Assembly: GCA_963782985.1 (NCBI GenBank)
Contig: CAWALU010000003.1
Coordinates: 434,001-498,000 of the forward strand
Source: CAVSWT01 sp963782985
Lineage (GTDB): Bacteria > Bacteroidota > Ignavibacteria > Ignavibacteriales > Ignavibacteriaceae
Length of the DNA stretch: 64,000 nt
Reading direction: 5' to 3'
In this document: in pieces, positions 48,401 to 58,948 of the stretch
How positions within the stretch are numbered: position 1 is the first letter of the stretch
Layout: each line of letters starts with the position of its first letter
Notes under the pieces: generated by a model
The model's database searches: none
Seen by the model: the letters and a program-made list of their open reading frames with translations, nothing else
What the model was told of the DNA's origin: nothing
Translations under genes and position numbers: made by a program

Positions 48401-50070
48401 AGGATAATATTTCGCCGCTTGAGAAAAATAGAATTGAAAAAATATTATATCGTTCTACTTTTTTAAAAGAAGCCTTCGCTTTAATTTTTCATCAAGCGCA
48501 TTTTGATTTGAGGGAAGTGATTGATAATGGAATTTTCATTTCAACAATTTCCGCTTCTGCAAACAGATTTCTTTACCGCATAAGCGTAAACACAAAAAAT
48601 TATACTCACTATGATTTAATAATTCTTATCAAACCCGATATTACGAGGCAAGAAGTTTTAGAAACAATTTATTTGATGATAAAAATTTCCGGCAGTTCCG
48701 AAGGAACCTCTGTTCTGCCAAAGCTGGGAAATTTCCGATCTAAACTCGGAGTTATTTCTTTTGCGTTTATTAATGATTTAACTGTTTGGGAAAGAATACG
48801 ATTGCTAAATTCAAATCTATCTTCCTTTAAAAAGAAGGATTATGAATTTGAGTTGAGGATTTTATTTATACGGGGGATGGCTGCTTTTTTTAGAGCGCTT
48901 AAAAACAGCGATTATAAAATAATCCCAGGCAATTTTTCTCCCGCTAATGCTGTTGTTCCCGAAAATTATTTTATAAGAGGTTCATTAATTATTTCTATTG
49001 CGGGCTGGACAAATTATAAAAGCTCTGAGGATTTTTTCTTCCGTTTATTTAATAATTTTTATTTGCAGACCTTCGCCCATTATCCTTCCTCAAAAGGTTT
49101 GATAAAATTGAGCTGGCTGTTCGACTCATGTTTGGGGGCGTTGGGCAGTGAAGAAGGGATTAATTATTTAAATGAATTGTTAAACGGTCTTCAAAATAAT
49201 TGCCAAGATAAATTTTATAAAGAGCTATTTAATTATTTGGAAGAAAAAAAGCGCGCGCCATACATAGATTCATACTTGCTTAGCGCGATAAAAAATTACA
49301 GTGATTTTATCGAGCAAAATTCATCTTCAACAAAAGAAGCGAAAGAAAATTTTTTAGATAATTTATTAACGCTGTATAGAATTGATAAATATTCTGAATT
49401 AAATAAATTTATTTTTTTCAGCCAAACTTATTTTGCTGACGCCGCAGATGAAGTAAAATTATTACTGGCAAAGTTGATTGATTCACTTTTCAAATATCCG
49501 GATTCGCCCGCGGTAAACAGAATAGAACTAGTGGAACTGCACGAAGTAATGAATGATGAAAACGATAAACGCGTTTTAAATAATTTAATTTTACCGTCGC
49601 TTAATCAAAAATTTGAATTGATAACCGAAGATCATTCAATAGAAAAAAAAATAATTTTGAAGACCGAAGCAGTTGATAGTTTTGGATTGAGCTATACAAT
49701 TAGAAAACCTTTTACGCCTTTTGAAATTGCGAATCTTCACAAGTTATTTATAATTGATAATTATCCCGTTAAGATTGAATCTTCGCTGCAATATTTAATT
49801 ATAACCGACAATGAAAACGATGAAAATATTATCGGCGGATTATGTTATAAGATGCAGTATATGAACGTTGCGCATCTTGAAGGCATTGTTATTTCCAAGC
49901 CATACAGAAAAAGAAATTTGGGAGGAAAATTAATAGAAGATTTTTTTCAACGTCTTAATGCTAATGGAATAAAAACCTTAACTACGCATTTTTATCTAAA
50001 AGCTTTTTTTGAAAAATATGATTTTAAAATTGACAGCCGTTGGGGCGGATTAGCAAAAATAATTGATTAG
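45494..50070 (+). CDS. Giant acyl-CoA synthetase-like protein with C-terminal GNAT domain (frameshifted)
   Basis: Reconstructed length 1525 residues. An adenylation domain fills about 80-625: substrate-binding half, signature TVMFTSGSAGLPKG near 265, FGMTEATGG, INTGDLF, IVDRVKDIYKNSRGQ and the lysine loop TPKGTFKRK near 605. Residues about 625-1395 match no family I know; they are helical and charged with stretches such as ITRQEVLETIYLMIKISG. Residues about 1397-1525 are a GNAT domain (HLEGIVISKPYRKRNLGGKL). The frame stops at 46139, but one extra A in the run 46135-46138 restores IIYTCDYKAGEEE. It probably activates an acid and may acylate an amine; both substrates are unknown. Single gene ending at a terminator. 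Confidence 0.8.
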
Positions 50071-50083
50071 AATAAATTTAAAA

Positions 50084-50118
50084 ATAAACCCAACTTCTTT
50101 ATAAGAAATTGGGTTTAT
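50084..50118. terminator. Bidirectional terminator
   Basis: A 10-bp stem ATAAACCCAA/TTGGGTTTAT, with additional CTTCT/AGAA pairing inside, between the converging adenylation/GNAT gene and the outer membrane protein gene. Confidence 0.75.
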
Positions 50119-50128
50119 AATTTTTGTA

Positions 50129-50629
50129 TTATGGATAAAATCTCATCCCCAGCGCTACATCTGCTGCGGAATCAAAATCTGGAGTTAAAGCTACCAGCGC
50201 TCCCACTTCAAAAAATATTTCCAACGGCGTTCTTTCCGGAATTACATTCACGCCAAAAACTCCCCTAACTCCTAATCCCAAATCATTCCCGGTTCTTTTA
50301 TATTTATCCTTATAATAGAATCCTGTTCCTTCGCCAATCCCAATAACTCCGCCGGGACCGGCATATAGTTTTGCTACATCGGAATTAAACGCGTCGAAAT
50401 GCCAAAGGTAATCCATTCCTATTCGAGGGCTTCCGAAATATGATTTGCCAAGGCTAAATGCAAAAGCGTTCGGCTTTGAAGTCCAAATTTTTAACGTTAA
50501 GCCTGTTGGATCGCCAACAATAATTCCAAATCCAAATTTTTTTCCGTTGGGAGAATTTTGCGCGGCGGAAGGAATAAATAACGATGAGAAAGAAATTATG
50601 GTTAAAATCATAAAAAGTTGCTTGCGCAT
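50129..50629 (-). CDS. Probable outer membrane or periplasmic beta-rich protein
   Basis: About 166 residues from the ATG at 50629, chosen because AAGGAAA precedes it and a signal peptide (KQLFMILTIISFSSLFIPSAAQ) follows directly; the frame open to 50755 has no such support. The mature part is glycine-rich with alternating strands (FGFGIIVGDPTGLTLKIW, GLGVRGVFGVNVIP) and ends ALGMRFYP, suggesting a small barrel. Function unknown. It stands alone between terminator and promoter regions. Confidence 0.68.
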   Translation of the reverse strand: MRKQLFMILTIISFSSLFIPSAAQNSPNGKKFGFGIIVGDPTGLTLKIWTSKPNAFAFSLGKSYFGSPRIGMDYLWHFDAFNSDVAKLYAGPGGVIGIGEGTGFYYKDKYKRTGNDLGLGVRGVFGVNVIPERTPLEIFFEVGALVALTPDFDSAADVALGMRFYP

Positions 50630-50889
50630 AAGTGAGTTTCCTTTTTGTTGATAAAAATTAATTTTGGGTCGGCTACAATTTTTCAAAATCTTTTGAAGTA
50701 TAGAAATAATCTTATCACAATTATAAAGATTTGAATATTTTTTATCCCAAATCACAATGCGATTAACTATAGTGTGCGTTATGTTATCCTAGATAAAATT
50801 TACTTGAATAAATATTTTTAATTACTTAGAATTAAAAAGCAAATCAAAAACTCCATTTGAAAAATATTTAAGATGATCAAGGAATTGTT

Positions 50890-52200
50890 ATGGAAAATCC
50901 AGCAGAAACTATTGACATTATTGAACGCGCTCCCCAAAAATTAAGCAGAGAAAATCTAATTCAAAGATTCAAGTCCGTAAGAAATTTTTCACATTCATTA
51001 TGTAAAACTCTCGTAACAGAAGATTATGTTATTCAATCCATGCCCGACGTAAGCCCTACTAAATGGCACTTGGCGCATACCAGCTGGTTTTTTGAAGCTT
51101 TCATTTTAAGCAAGGCGGAAAAAAATTATAAGTCATTGCATCCGCAATATAATTTTCTTTTTAACTCATATTACATACAGGTGGGGGAAAGACATACCAG
51201 AGCATACCGCGGTTTACTTTCGCGCCCCACCGTTGAACAGGTATATGAGTATAGAAAATATGTTGATAAAAATATGCTTGAGTTTTTGGAAAACGTGGAT
51301 GAAAAAATTTTTAATGAATTTGCATTTGTAGTTGAAGTTGGATTGAACCACGAACAGCAGCATCAAGAATTATTGGTTACAGATATTAAACATGTTTTTT
51401 CTGTTAATCCTTTAAGACCGGTTTTTAGAGAAAGAGAAATAAAAACTGTCGGCGATATTCCGCCAATGGAATGGATAAAATTTGACGAAGGAATTTATGA
51501 GATTGGGCATGACGGCAGCGCTTTTAATTATGATAATGAAACTCCCCGTCATAAAGAATTTGTCGAGCCTTTCAAATTAGGAACAAGATTAATTACTAAT
51601 AAAGAATACATTGAATTTATAAATGCCGGCGGATATAAAACCGCTCCACTGTGGTTATCGGACGGATGGGCAACAGTCGAAAACGAAAAATGGGAAGCGC
51701 CTTTTTATTGGGAAAAGAAAGACGGCGAGTGGTGGAATTTTACTTTATCAGGCTTCCGAAAAGTGGAACCCAATGAACCCGTTTGTCACGTATGTTTTTA
51801 TGAAGCCGAAGCCTTTGCGCATTGGGCTGGGGCAAGGCTTGCAACTGAAGCGGAATGGGAAACAGCGTCATCTAATTTAAATATAGAAGGTAATTTTGTA
51901 GAAGAAGAAAATTTTCACCCTATTGCTCTCACCCAAAATGTCGGTGAAAAATCTCTAAGCCAAATGTATGGCGATGTTTGGGAATGGACGCGCAGTGGGT
52001 ATTCGCCTTATCCCGGTTACAAACCTTTGCCCGGCGCTTTGGGTGAATACAACGGAAAATTTATGTCAAGCCAGATGGTTTTGCGCGGAGGTTCCTGCGC
52101 TACTTCCAAAACTCATATTAGAAATACATACCGAAACTTTTTTCCGCCCAATGCACGCTGGCAATTTATGGGAATTAGATTAGCGAAGGACTTTAATTAA
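50890..52200 (+). CDS. egtB: Ergothioneine biosynthesis sulfoxide synthase EgtB
   Basis: A 436-residue non-heme iron enzyme joining hercynine to a sulfur donor with oxygen. The N-terminal DinB-like domain carries the histidine triad in KWHLAHTSWFFE near residue 55 and GLNHEQQHQELL near 155. The C-terminal formylglycine-enzyme-like domain has GGYKTAPLWLSDGW, ARLATEAEWE, GDVWEWTRSGY and VLRGGSCATS. Followed 31 bases later by egtD. No egtA, egtC or egtE is present nearby, so a direct cysteine-using version or distant genes are possible. Confidence 0.96.
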   Translation: MENPAETIDIIERAPQKLSRENLIQRFKSVRNFSHSLCKTLVTEDYVIQSMPDVSPTKWHLAHTSWFFEAFILSKAEKNYKSLHPQYNFLFNSYYIQVGERHTRAYRGLLSRPTVEQVYEYRKYVDKNMLEFLENVDEKIFNEFAFVVEVGLNHEQQHQELLVTDIKHVFSVNPLRPVFREREIKTVGDIPPMEWIKFDEGIYEIGHDGSAFNYDNETPRHKEFVEPFKLGTRLITNKEYIEFINAGGYKTAPLWLSDGWATVENEKWEAPFYWEKKDGEWWNFTLSGFRKVEPNEPVCHVCFYEAEAFAHWAGARLATEAEWETASSNLNIEGNFVEEENFHPIALTQNVGEKSLSQMYGDVWEWTRSGYSPYPGYKPLPGALGEYNGKFMSSQMVLRGGSCATSKTHIRNTYRNFFPPNARWQFMGIRLAKDFN

Positions 52201-52231
52201 AAAAAATCTTAATCAATTAATTTGAAATATT

Positions 52232-53185
52232 ATGACTATAAAAACTGAAGAACTTTCACAAGCTGATATTTATGATGAAGTAATTGGGGGGTTATCTCAA
52301 AAACAAAAACAACTCCCGAGCAAATTATTTTATGATGAAAAAGGCTCGCAGTTATTTGATCAGATTTGTGAATTGGATGAATATTATCCTACCCGAACTG
52401 AAGTAAAAATTATGCAGGATAATATTGAAAAAATGTCTGCTCTGCTTGGCGAAGGAACTTTGCTGATTGAACTCGGAAGCGGCAGCAGTTTAAAAATAAG
52501 ATTGCTGCTTGATAATATTCCAGGACTTGCGGGTTACGTTCCAATTGATATTTCCACAGAGCATTTAATTCAATCCGCAAAAATTTTGGAAAATGATTAT
52601 CCTCATTTAAATATTTTTCCGCTCGCTGCAGATTACACTAAAGATTTTGAGCTGCCGAAAATAGATAAGCCTTTCGATCATAAAGCTGTTTATTATCCAG
52701 GCTCTACAATTGGTAATTTCACTCCTTCGGAAGCAAAAGAATTCTTAAAAAGAATCGCCAAACTTTGCGGGGCAAATGGCGGGTTTATAATCGGCGTAGA
52801 TTTACGGAAAAATAAAGCGACTATTGAAGGGGCATACAACGACAGCAAGGGAGTTACGGCGGCATTTAATTTAAATATACTCCAAAGATTGAATAACGAA
52901 TTGAACGCTGATTTTAATTTAAATAGTTTTAAACATCACGCTTTTTTTAATGATGAAGAAAGCAGAATTGAAATGCATTTAATTTCTCAAAAAAATCAAG
53001 ACGTACAATTGGAAGAAGTTATAATTCATTTTAATCAAAATGAAAGCATAATTACTGAATATTCATATAAATACACATTAGAAAGTTTTGCCCAGCTTGC
53101 TTCTGATTATTTTGATGTAAAAAAAGTTTGGACTGATGAAAACAATTTATTCAGCATCCAATACTTAAGAGTTAAAAATGATTGA
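52232..53185 (+). CDS. egtD: L-histidine N-alpha-methyltransferase EgtD
   Basis: A 317-residue SAM enzyme that trimethylates histidine to hercynine, the first step of ergothioneine synthesis. Motifs: FDQICELDEYYPTRTE near residue 43, LIELGSGSSLKIRLLL (SAM site) and YYPGSTIGNFTPSEA. The C-terminal block ESFAQLASDYFDVKKVWTD with LFSIQYLR is typical and is repeated in a remnant at 59.1 kb. Operon with egtB, closed by a terminator. Confidence 0.96.
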   Translation: MTIKTEELSQADIYDEVIGGLSQKQKQLPSKLFYDEKGSQLFDQICELDEYYPTRTEVKIMQDNIEKMSALLGEGTLLIELGSGSSLKIRLLLDNIPGLAGYVPIDISTEHLIQSAKILENDYPHLNIFPLAADYTKDFELPKIDKPFDHKAVYYPGSTIGNFTPSEAKEFLKRIAKLCGANGGFIIGVDLRKNKATIEGAYNDSKGVTAAFNLNILQRLNNELNADFNLNSFKHHAFFNDEESRIEMHLISQKNQDVQLEEVIIHFNQNESIITEYSYKYTLESFAQLASDYFDVKKVWTDENNLFSIQYLRVKND

Positions 53186-53192
53186 ATCCCAA

Positions 53193-53221
53193 CCCTCCGA
53201 TGTCATAAAGACTTCGGAGGT
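53193..53221 (+). terminator. Terminator of the egtB-egtD operon
   Basis: CCTCCGA-T-GTC pairs with GAC-T-TCGGAGG around loop ATAAA, with one T-T mismatch, eight bases after the egtD stop. It also faces the converging delta-60 gene and could act on both strands. Confidence 0.62.
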
Positions 53222-53237
53222 TTAAATCCAACTTTTA

Positions 53238-54848
53238 TTACCTTAACAAAATCATCTTTTTAGTTTCTATAAAATTTCCGGCTTGCAGACGGTAAAAGTA
53301 AACACCGCTGGCAAAATTTGAGGCATCAAATTCAACTTCATTCTTACCCGCAAATTTAAATTCATCCACTAAAGTTGAAAGTTCGTTTCCTAATACGTCA
53401 TAAATTTTTAATATCTGATGGCTGCTTACCGCAGATTGCCAACTTATTATGGTAGTAGGATTAAAAGGGTTAGGATAATTCTGTTCCAGCGAAAACTTAT
53501 TAGGCTGTTCAACATTCTTTGATTCAACTTCTGTTGTGTTTACAATGTATTTTGTAAGTAAAAAATCACCTCTGCCGCTTGCAAAATTATATCCGCAGGC
53601 AAGTATGCTTCCGTCGGAAAGCGGAATAGCTCTTGTTAAATAATGTGTACCGGTATTATTATTTAAATCACTGATAAATTTTCCTCCAGGAGCAAAAGTT
53701 GTGTCCATGCTGCCATCAGAATTTAATCTTGCTAATCCAGCAAAACCAAAACCACCGGCAACTCTCCCAATAAGTAATATTTTTTCATCTGCACCGATTG
53801 ATATGTCATAAAGAATGTCATTGGTGCTTAATTGAATTTCGGCTCGACCGTTTAAACCAAATGAAGAATCAATTTTGCCATCTTGGAAAAAACGAAATAC
53901 TGTAAACTGAGGACTACTTGTACTATCATTTGTAGTCGTTCCTGCTAATAAAATTTTATCATCGCTCGTTAACGAGAGTTTAGTATTTCTAGGGCCGAAT
54001 GGATAAGCTTCAATTCCAGTTTCTAAATACCCTTGAGTTGCAAAAGTTGTATCGGGAGATCCAAGACTATCAAATTTAGCCATCTGATAAACCGTCTGCC
54101 CATTAAATCCATCTGATGCCATAATAACTTCTCCATCAGAAGTGAATGCATAACCAACAATATCATATAAAATATTTGCAGGAATAATTGCCTGCCCCTG
54201 ATTGCCATAGGAAGTATCGAGATCACCGTTAGGTAAAAAACGCATTACTCCAAAGCCGAATTTACCTCCATTAGCATTAGCAGTTACATTACCCGCAGCT
54301 ATAATTTTTCCATCCGGACGAACTGAAACTCCATAGAACTGACCGCTTGAAACGCCATCATATTTCAAAGCTCTAAAACCATGATTGCCAAAAGTTGTAT
54401 CAATGCTGCCGTCAGAATTAAAACGATAGATAGATGGTGTAATTGCACTGCCCGCATTAGAAGTCGCCTGGCTGCCGACGGCAACAATTTTTCCATCAGG
54501 CTGTAGAGCGATGGCATTTGCTTGATCACGAGCGACAAAATGAATTCTTACTTTTCCGCTATCTCCAAAAGTATCTGTATCGATTATCCCATTTGAAGAA
54601 TGTCTTGCCATTGCTATAAAATAACCATCAGCGCCATCACTTTTCCCGGCAGTAATTATTTTTCCATCAGGCTGAATAAGCATGTCATAGGGTGTATCTC
54701 CATTTTGTTCACCAGATCCTCCAAAGCCTGTATTAGTGATTCCATTTGTGCCGAAAGAAGCATCAATTGTGTATTGTGCATAAGATTTTTGCATATACGA
54801 AAGAACAACTAAGATAAGCACTACAAAAAGTTTCAAACATGTTTTCAT
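53238..54848 (-). CDS. T9SS-exported delta-60 repeat protein
   Basis: A 536-residue exported protein. Signal peptide (KLFVVLILVVLSYMQKSYAQ), then about seven delta-60 repeats of 50-60 residues that alternate DGKIIAAG or DEKILLIG with DSSFGLNGRA or DTTFGNHGF, expected to form a beta-propeller. It then has a T9SS sorting domain opening NYPNPFNPTTIISWQS near 460 and ending KKMILLR. A surface or extracellular role is expected; no ligand is known. The sorting domain is close in DNA to those at 59.3 and 60.6 kb. Confidence 0.88.
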   Translation of the reverse strand: MKTCLKLFVVLILVVLSYMQKSYAQYTIDASFGTNGITNTGFGGSGEQNGDTPYDMLIQPDGKIITAGKSDGADGYFIAMARHSSNGIIDTDTFGDSGKVRIHFVARDQANAIALQPDGKIVAVGSQATSNAGSAITPSIYRFNSDGSIDTTFGNHGFRALKYDGVSSGQFYGVSVRPDGKIIAAGNVTANANGGKFGFGVMRFLPNGDLDTSYGNQGQAIIPANILYDIVGYAFTSDGEVIMASDGFNGQTVYQMAKFDSLGSPDTTFATQGYLETGIEAYPFGPRNTKLSLTSDDKILLAGTTTNDSTSSPQFTVFRFFQDGKIDSSFGLNGRAEIQLSTNDILYDISIGADEKILLIGRVAGGFGFAGLARLNSDGSMDTTFAPGGKFISDLNNNTGTHYLTRAIPLSDGSILACGYNFASGRGDFLLTKYIVNTTEVESKNVEQPNKFSLEQNYPNPFNPTTIISWQSAVSSHQILKIYDVLGNELSTLVDEFKFAGKNEVEFDASNFASGVYFYRLQAGNFIETKKMILLR

Positions 54849-55064
54849 TCTTCACTCCTAATAATTAATTATAAATATTACAGCAAATTTTTTTTCAGAT
54901 AAAAAGTAAACCGTTGGTCTTTGTATAGCGGAATTAGATTTCTAAAAAGTGATGTGGAATTCTATGGAATAAACTTAAGCGGCACAACTACATAAAGATG
55001 TTGGGTACTAAATTGAAGGATTAAAAGTTTTCTTAATTAAATATTTGAATGGCTGATTGAATGT

Positions 55065-55094
55065 ACTTGAACTTACACTTAAACATGAACTTAA
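55065..55094. repeat. Hexamer-periodic repeat (ACTTGA-type, five units)
   Basis: Five consecutive units, ACTTGA, ACTTAC, ACTTAA, ACATGA and ACTTAA, end three bases before the response regulator stop codon. Same wording as at 18828-18857, and both sit immediately beside the 3' end of a regulator gene. Confidence 0.7.
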
Positions 55095-55096
55095 AA

Positions 55097-55726
55097 TTAT
55101 ATTTCCCCTTTAAGTGATTTGCTTATAACTTCTCCTTTGGAATTGACGTGAAGCTTTCTATAAATATTTTTAATATGAAAGCGAACTGTATCAATCGATA
55201 TTCCCATTCGGTCTGCAATCATTTTGTAACTTAAACCATCTACCATAAGATTTACAATTTCATTTTCTTTGGAAGTTAATGCTGATTGGTAATTATCAAC
55301 TTTCTTTGGATTAAAATATTCAACTACCTTTCTCGCAATTTCAGGCGACATTGGTGCGCCTCCGCTATCCAAATCTTCAATTGCTTTTTTGATTTCTTCA
55401 AGGGGTGTATTTTTTAATAAATAGCCTGAAGCTCCTGCACAAAGTGAATTAAATATTCTCGTTGAATCATTATAAACTGTAAGCATAATAATATTTATTC
55501 CGGGATAATCACGCTTTAATATTTTAATTCCGTTAATCCCGGAAATTCCGGGTAAGCCAATATCAGCTAATGCAATATCAATGGGTCCTTCAGAAGCAAG
55601 CTTTGGTAAAAAATTTTCAAAGCTATCTTCGGCGATATCGCAAATAAAATTATCCTGACGATTCAAATATTTCTGAATGCTTTCGCGAATAAAATCATCG
55701 TCTTCAATTATTCCTACTTTTATCAT
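55097..55726 (-). CDS. NarL/LuxR-family response regulator
   Basis: A 209-residue regulator: receiver domain at 1-120 with the acidic pocket IIEDDDF, the phosphorylatable Asp in LADIGLPG near residue 57 and the Lys in YLLKNTP; C-terminal LuxR-type helix-turn-helix at about 145-209 (LTSKENEIVNLMVDGLSYK, DTVRFHIKNIYRKL). Directly downstream of the reg_prop sensor kinase on the same strand, so it is the likely phosphate acceptor. Target genes are unknown; adjacent T9SS genes are candidates. Confidence 0.94.
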   Translation of the reverse strand: MIKVGIIEDDDFIRESIQKYLNRQDNFICDIAEDSFENFLPKLASEGPIDIALADIGLPGISGINGIKILKRDYPGINIIMLTVYNDSTRIFNSLCAGASGYLLKNTPLEEIKKAIEDLDSGGAPMSPEIARKVVEYFNPKKVDNYQSALTSKENEIVNLMVDGLSYKMIADRMGISIDTVRFHIKNIYRKLHVNSKGEVISKSLKGEI

Positions 55727-55787
55727 AATTAATACTAACTATTTTGTTTTCAGTTTTTAACTGCATAAAGATGTGGGTGTATTAATT

Positions 55788-55852
55788 GTTTAATTGTTAG
55801 TTGGTTAAATTGCTTTTGACAATTTAGCCGTTAAGCACTTTAACAATTAAAC
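55788..55852. repeat. Nested inverted repeat between kinase and regulator genes
   Basis: The outer 12-base arms GTTTAATTGTTA (55788-55799) and TAACAATTAAAC (55841-55852) are exact inverses. The inner arms GGTTAAATTG and CAATTTAGCC (55803-55829) pair with one mismatch. It could attenuate transcription from the kinase gene into the regulator gene, or be a dispersed repeat. Confidence 0.55.
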
Positions 55853-55868
55853 CATTTAGCAATAGAGC

Positions 55869-58800
55869 TTATAACTCATTAGTAATCAAAATAATTTTAA
55901 ATCCATTTTCTTTAACGAATTCAATTTTACCTCCAATTCTTTCTGCGCGCATTTTCATATTTCTCAATCCATGTCCGGTTAATTTTCCAGAAGCAGCAAT
56001 GTGATTTCCTAAATCATTGATTATCATAATAAAATTATTTTCACTATTCTTTAATGAGACTTTAATTTCTTCGGCATTTGAATACTTAGATGAATTATTA
56101 ATTGCTTCTTTGAAGATCAAATAAATATTCTGGCGTAAATCAATTTTCATTTTCTTTTGAAGGTTAATGTTATCAATTTCAAAGGTAACTAAAATATTTT
56201 TGGGCGATAAAACAGAATAAGCAAAATCCTTCATCCTATTTATTAAATCCTGAATTGTATCATTTCGTGAATCAATTGACCAGACTACATCACTCATTGA
56301 GGAAATTATTTCTCTGCTAACATTTCCGATTCTTTGAATTATTGGATTTGTTTCTTCATTACTCAAATTAGATTTTAGTAAATCGCTGTCGATTGAAATT
56401 CTAGTTAATGCAGAGCCAATATCATCATGAAGATCAGAAGCAATTTTAATACGCAGCCTTTCTAATTCTAGAATTCGATTTAATTTTATTTTATAAAAAG
56501 AATAAAGAATTCCTGCTATAAATAAAATCATTATACTTCTAAACCACCATGTTTGCCAATACGGAGGCGTTATAATCAAATTTACACTTTGCTCTAATGC
56601 ACTCCATACTCCGCTATTGTTAGTCCCCTTCACTTTAAATATATATTCTCCCGGATCAAGATGAGTGTAGCTTGCATAGTGTCTGCTGCCGGAGTAAATC
56701 CAATCGTTGTCAAATCCTTCAAGCTTATATGCGAAATAATTTTTTGAAGGATGTGTAAAATCCAAAGAAGCAAATTCAAATGAAATAACGTCTTCATTAT
56801 ATTTTAATTTTAAATTTTCTAAATAAGGAGCCTGTCTGTTTGTAGGAAATTCTTCATTGAATTTTTTTACTGAAGTGATTGCAATGGAAGGAATGTTTTC
56901 ATTTTTTGTTAAGCTATCGGGATGAAAAGCAAATACTCCTTCAATTCCGCCGAAAAAAATCCAGCCTGTTTTGCTGAAAAAAAAAGCAGAAGGATTAAGT
57001 TCGCCCTTTATTCCATCGTTAATATCGTAATTTGTAAATTCTTTTTTTTCAAAATTAAACTTTGAAATTCCTTTAACAGTGCTTATCCAAAGATTGCCTT
57101 TTTTATCTTCAACAATTCCGCAAATTACATCACTCAGCAAACCATCTTTTTCTCTAAAGTGAATGAAATTATCGTGTGTTCTATTGTAAAGATTTAACCC
57201 GCCGCCCCATGAGCCAATCCAAAGATTGCCTTTTGAATCCGAGAAAGAACAAACTAAAAAGTTTTCACTGATGGAATTGGTATCATCTTTAGTATAAAAA
57301 TATCTTTTAAAATTATTTTTTTTATCAAATCGATTTAACCCGCCGCCGTCAGTTGTTAGCCATAAATATTTTGCAGTGTCTTCACAAACAGATGTTACAT
57401 CATCATTGCTTAAACTATTATCATCATCCGGATTATATGTAAAATGTTCGAATTTATTTTTTACTTTATTAAATTTATTTAATCCGCCGCCGCTGGTTGC
57501 AAGCCAAAGCTCATTCTCTGAATCTTCAAATATTGCACGAACATTTTTGCTGTTTAAACCATTCGTTAAACCATCAGCAGTATATCTTTTGAACGAATTA
57601 GTTTTCTCATCAAATTTATTTAATCCTCCGGAATGTGTGCCTATCCAAATATCGCCTTCTTTATCTTCATAAATACATCTAACTTTATTTGTTGATAAAC
57701 TTGATTCTGAACCTGATTCATTTCGGTAAATAATAAATTTATTTGCTGCTGGATTATATCTGCTAATTCCTTTTTCATAATTTGCAATCCATAAATTTTC
57801 ATTTTTATCTTCGCAAATTGAAAACACAAAATTACCTGCAAGACTGTTTGGATTGTTAAATTCATTTTTAAGCTGATAAAAATTTTGTTTCTTCCTATCT
57901 ATTTTGTTTACGCCGCCTCCCGAAGTACCAACCCACAAGTTATTCGCTTTATCTTCATAAATACCAAGTATTAAATCTGAGCTTAAACTTTGATTGTCGT
58001 ATGCATTATTATTTACTCTTGTAAAAATATTTTTTTGTGAATCATAAATTGTTAATCCCCGTGATACAGTCCCAATCCATAATAATCCTTTTGAATCGCA
58101 AAATACTTTCCATACAATGTTATCAGAAATAGAATTTTCGTTGCTCGGAATATTTTTGAAATTAGTAAATGCTTTTTTAGAATAACTGTAATTATAAATT
58201 CCATTACCATAAGTGCTGAACCAGATTAAACCTTTTTTATCTTCACAAATAGATGTAATAGCAGAGCTATTGTTTGTGTAATTAGTGGTTTTCTTACTCA
58301 GATTTTCAAATTCTTTATGAATAAAATCGTACCTTAATAAATCGCCCGTCTCTGTTCCAATCCACATATTATTTTTTGAATCTTTAAAGATGCTCCAAAT
58401 TACGTCGCTATTTATTCCAAGCTGTTTTGCAGAATATCTTGTGAATTTATTTTTACTGAATATCATAAATATTAAGCCCTGAAGTCCAGGTTCCGATCCA
58501 TAAATTATTATTTGCATCTTCTGCTAATTATAGAAATGCTATTTCCGCTAACGCTATTTGAATCGTTTTGATTGGAAAGATAATGAATGAATTTATCGGT
58601 TGATGGAATATATTTATCTAAACCGTTTTCAGTTGCAAACCAAATGTTCCCGATGTTGTCTTCGCACATATTCCAAATAAAGTTATCAGCGATACTATTT
58701 TCATTTCCAGACTCATTTTTAAATATTTTAAATGAGTAGCCGTCATATCTATTTAAACCATTTTCAGTTCCAAACCAAAGGAATCCTTTTTTATCTTGAA

Positions 58801-58948
58801 GAATTGAATAAACTGCAGTTGAAGATAATCCATGCTCAATCGAAAGTTTTTCAAAATTGTATTTGGCAGGAAACGGCTGAGAATAAATAAATATATAGTT
58901 ACAAAGCATGCAAATTATTAATTGTATATAAACAATTTTAGCTTTCAC
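55869..58948 (-). CDS. Reg_prop/Y_Y_Y hybrid-type sensor histidine kinase (two frameshifts)
   Basis: About 1025 residues after repair. Signal peptide at 1-23, then some fourteen two-component propeller repeats (GFLWFGTENGLNRYDG, NLWVGTSGGGVNKID), a Y_Y_Y domain near 740-800 (YKLEGFDNDWIYSG), one membrane helix, HisKA_3 with SDLHDDIGSALTRIS as phosphorylated H-box, and an ATPase domain with HGLRNMKMRAERIGG. The first part ends at 58508; the protein continues as AEDANNNLWIGTWTSG in a second frame and from KNKFTRYSAKQ in a third, implying surplus bases near 58525 and 58455, neither in a long homopolymer. It senses an external ligand, perhaps a polysaccharide, and signals to the adjacent regulator. 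Confidence 0.85.
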
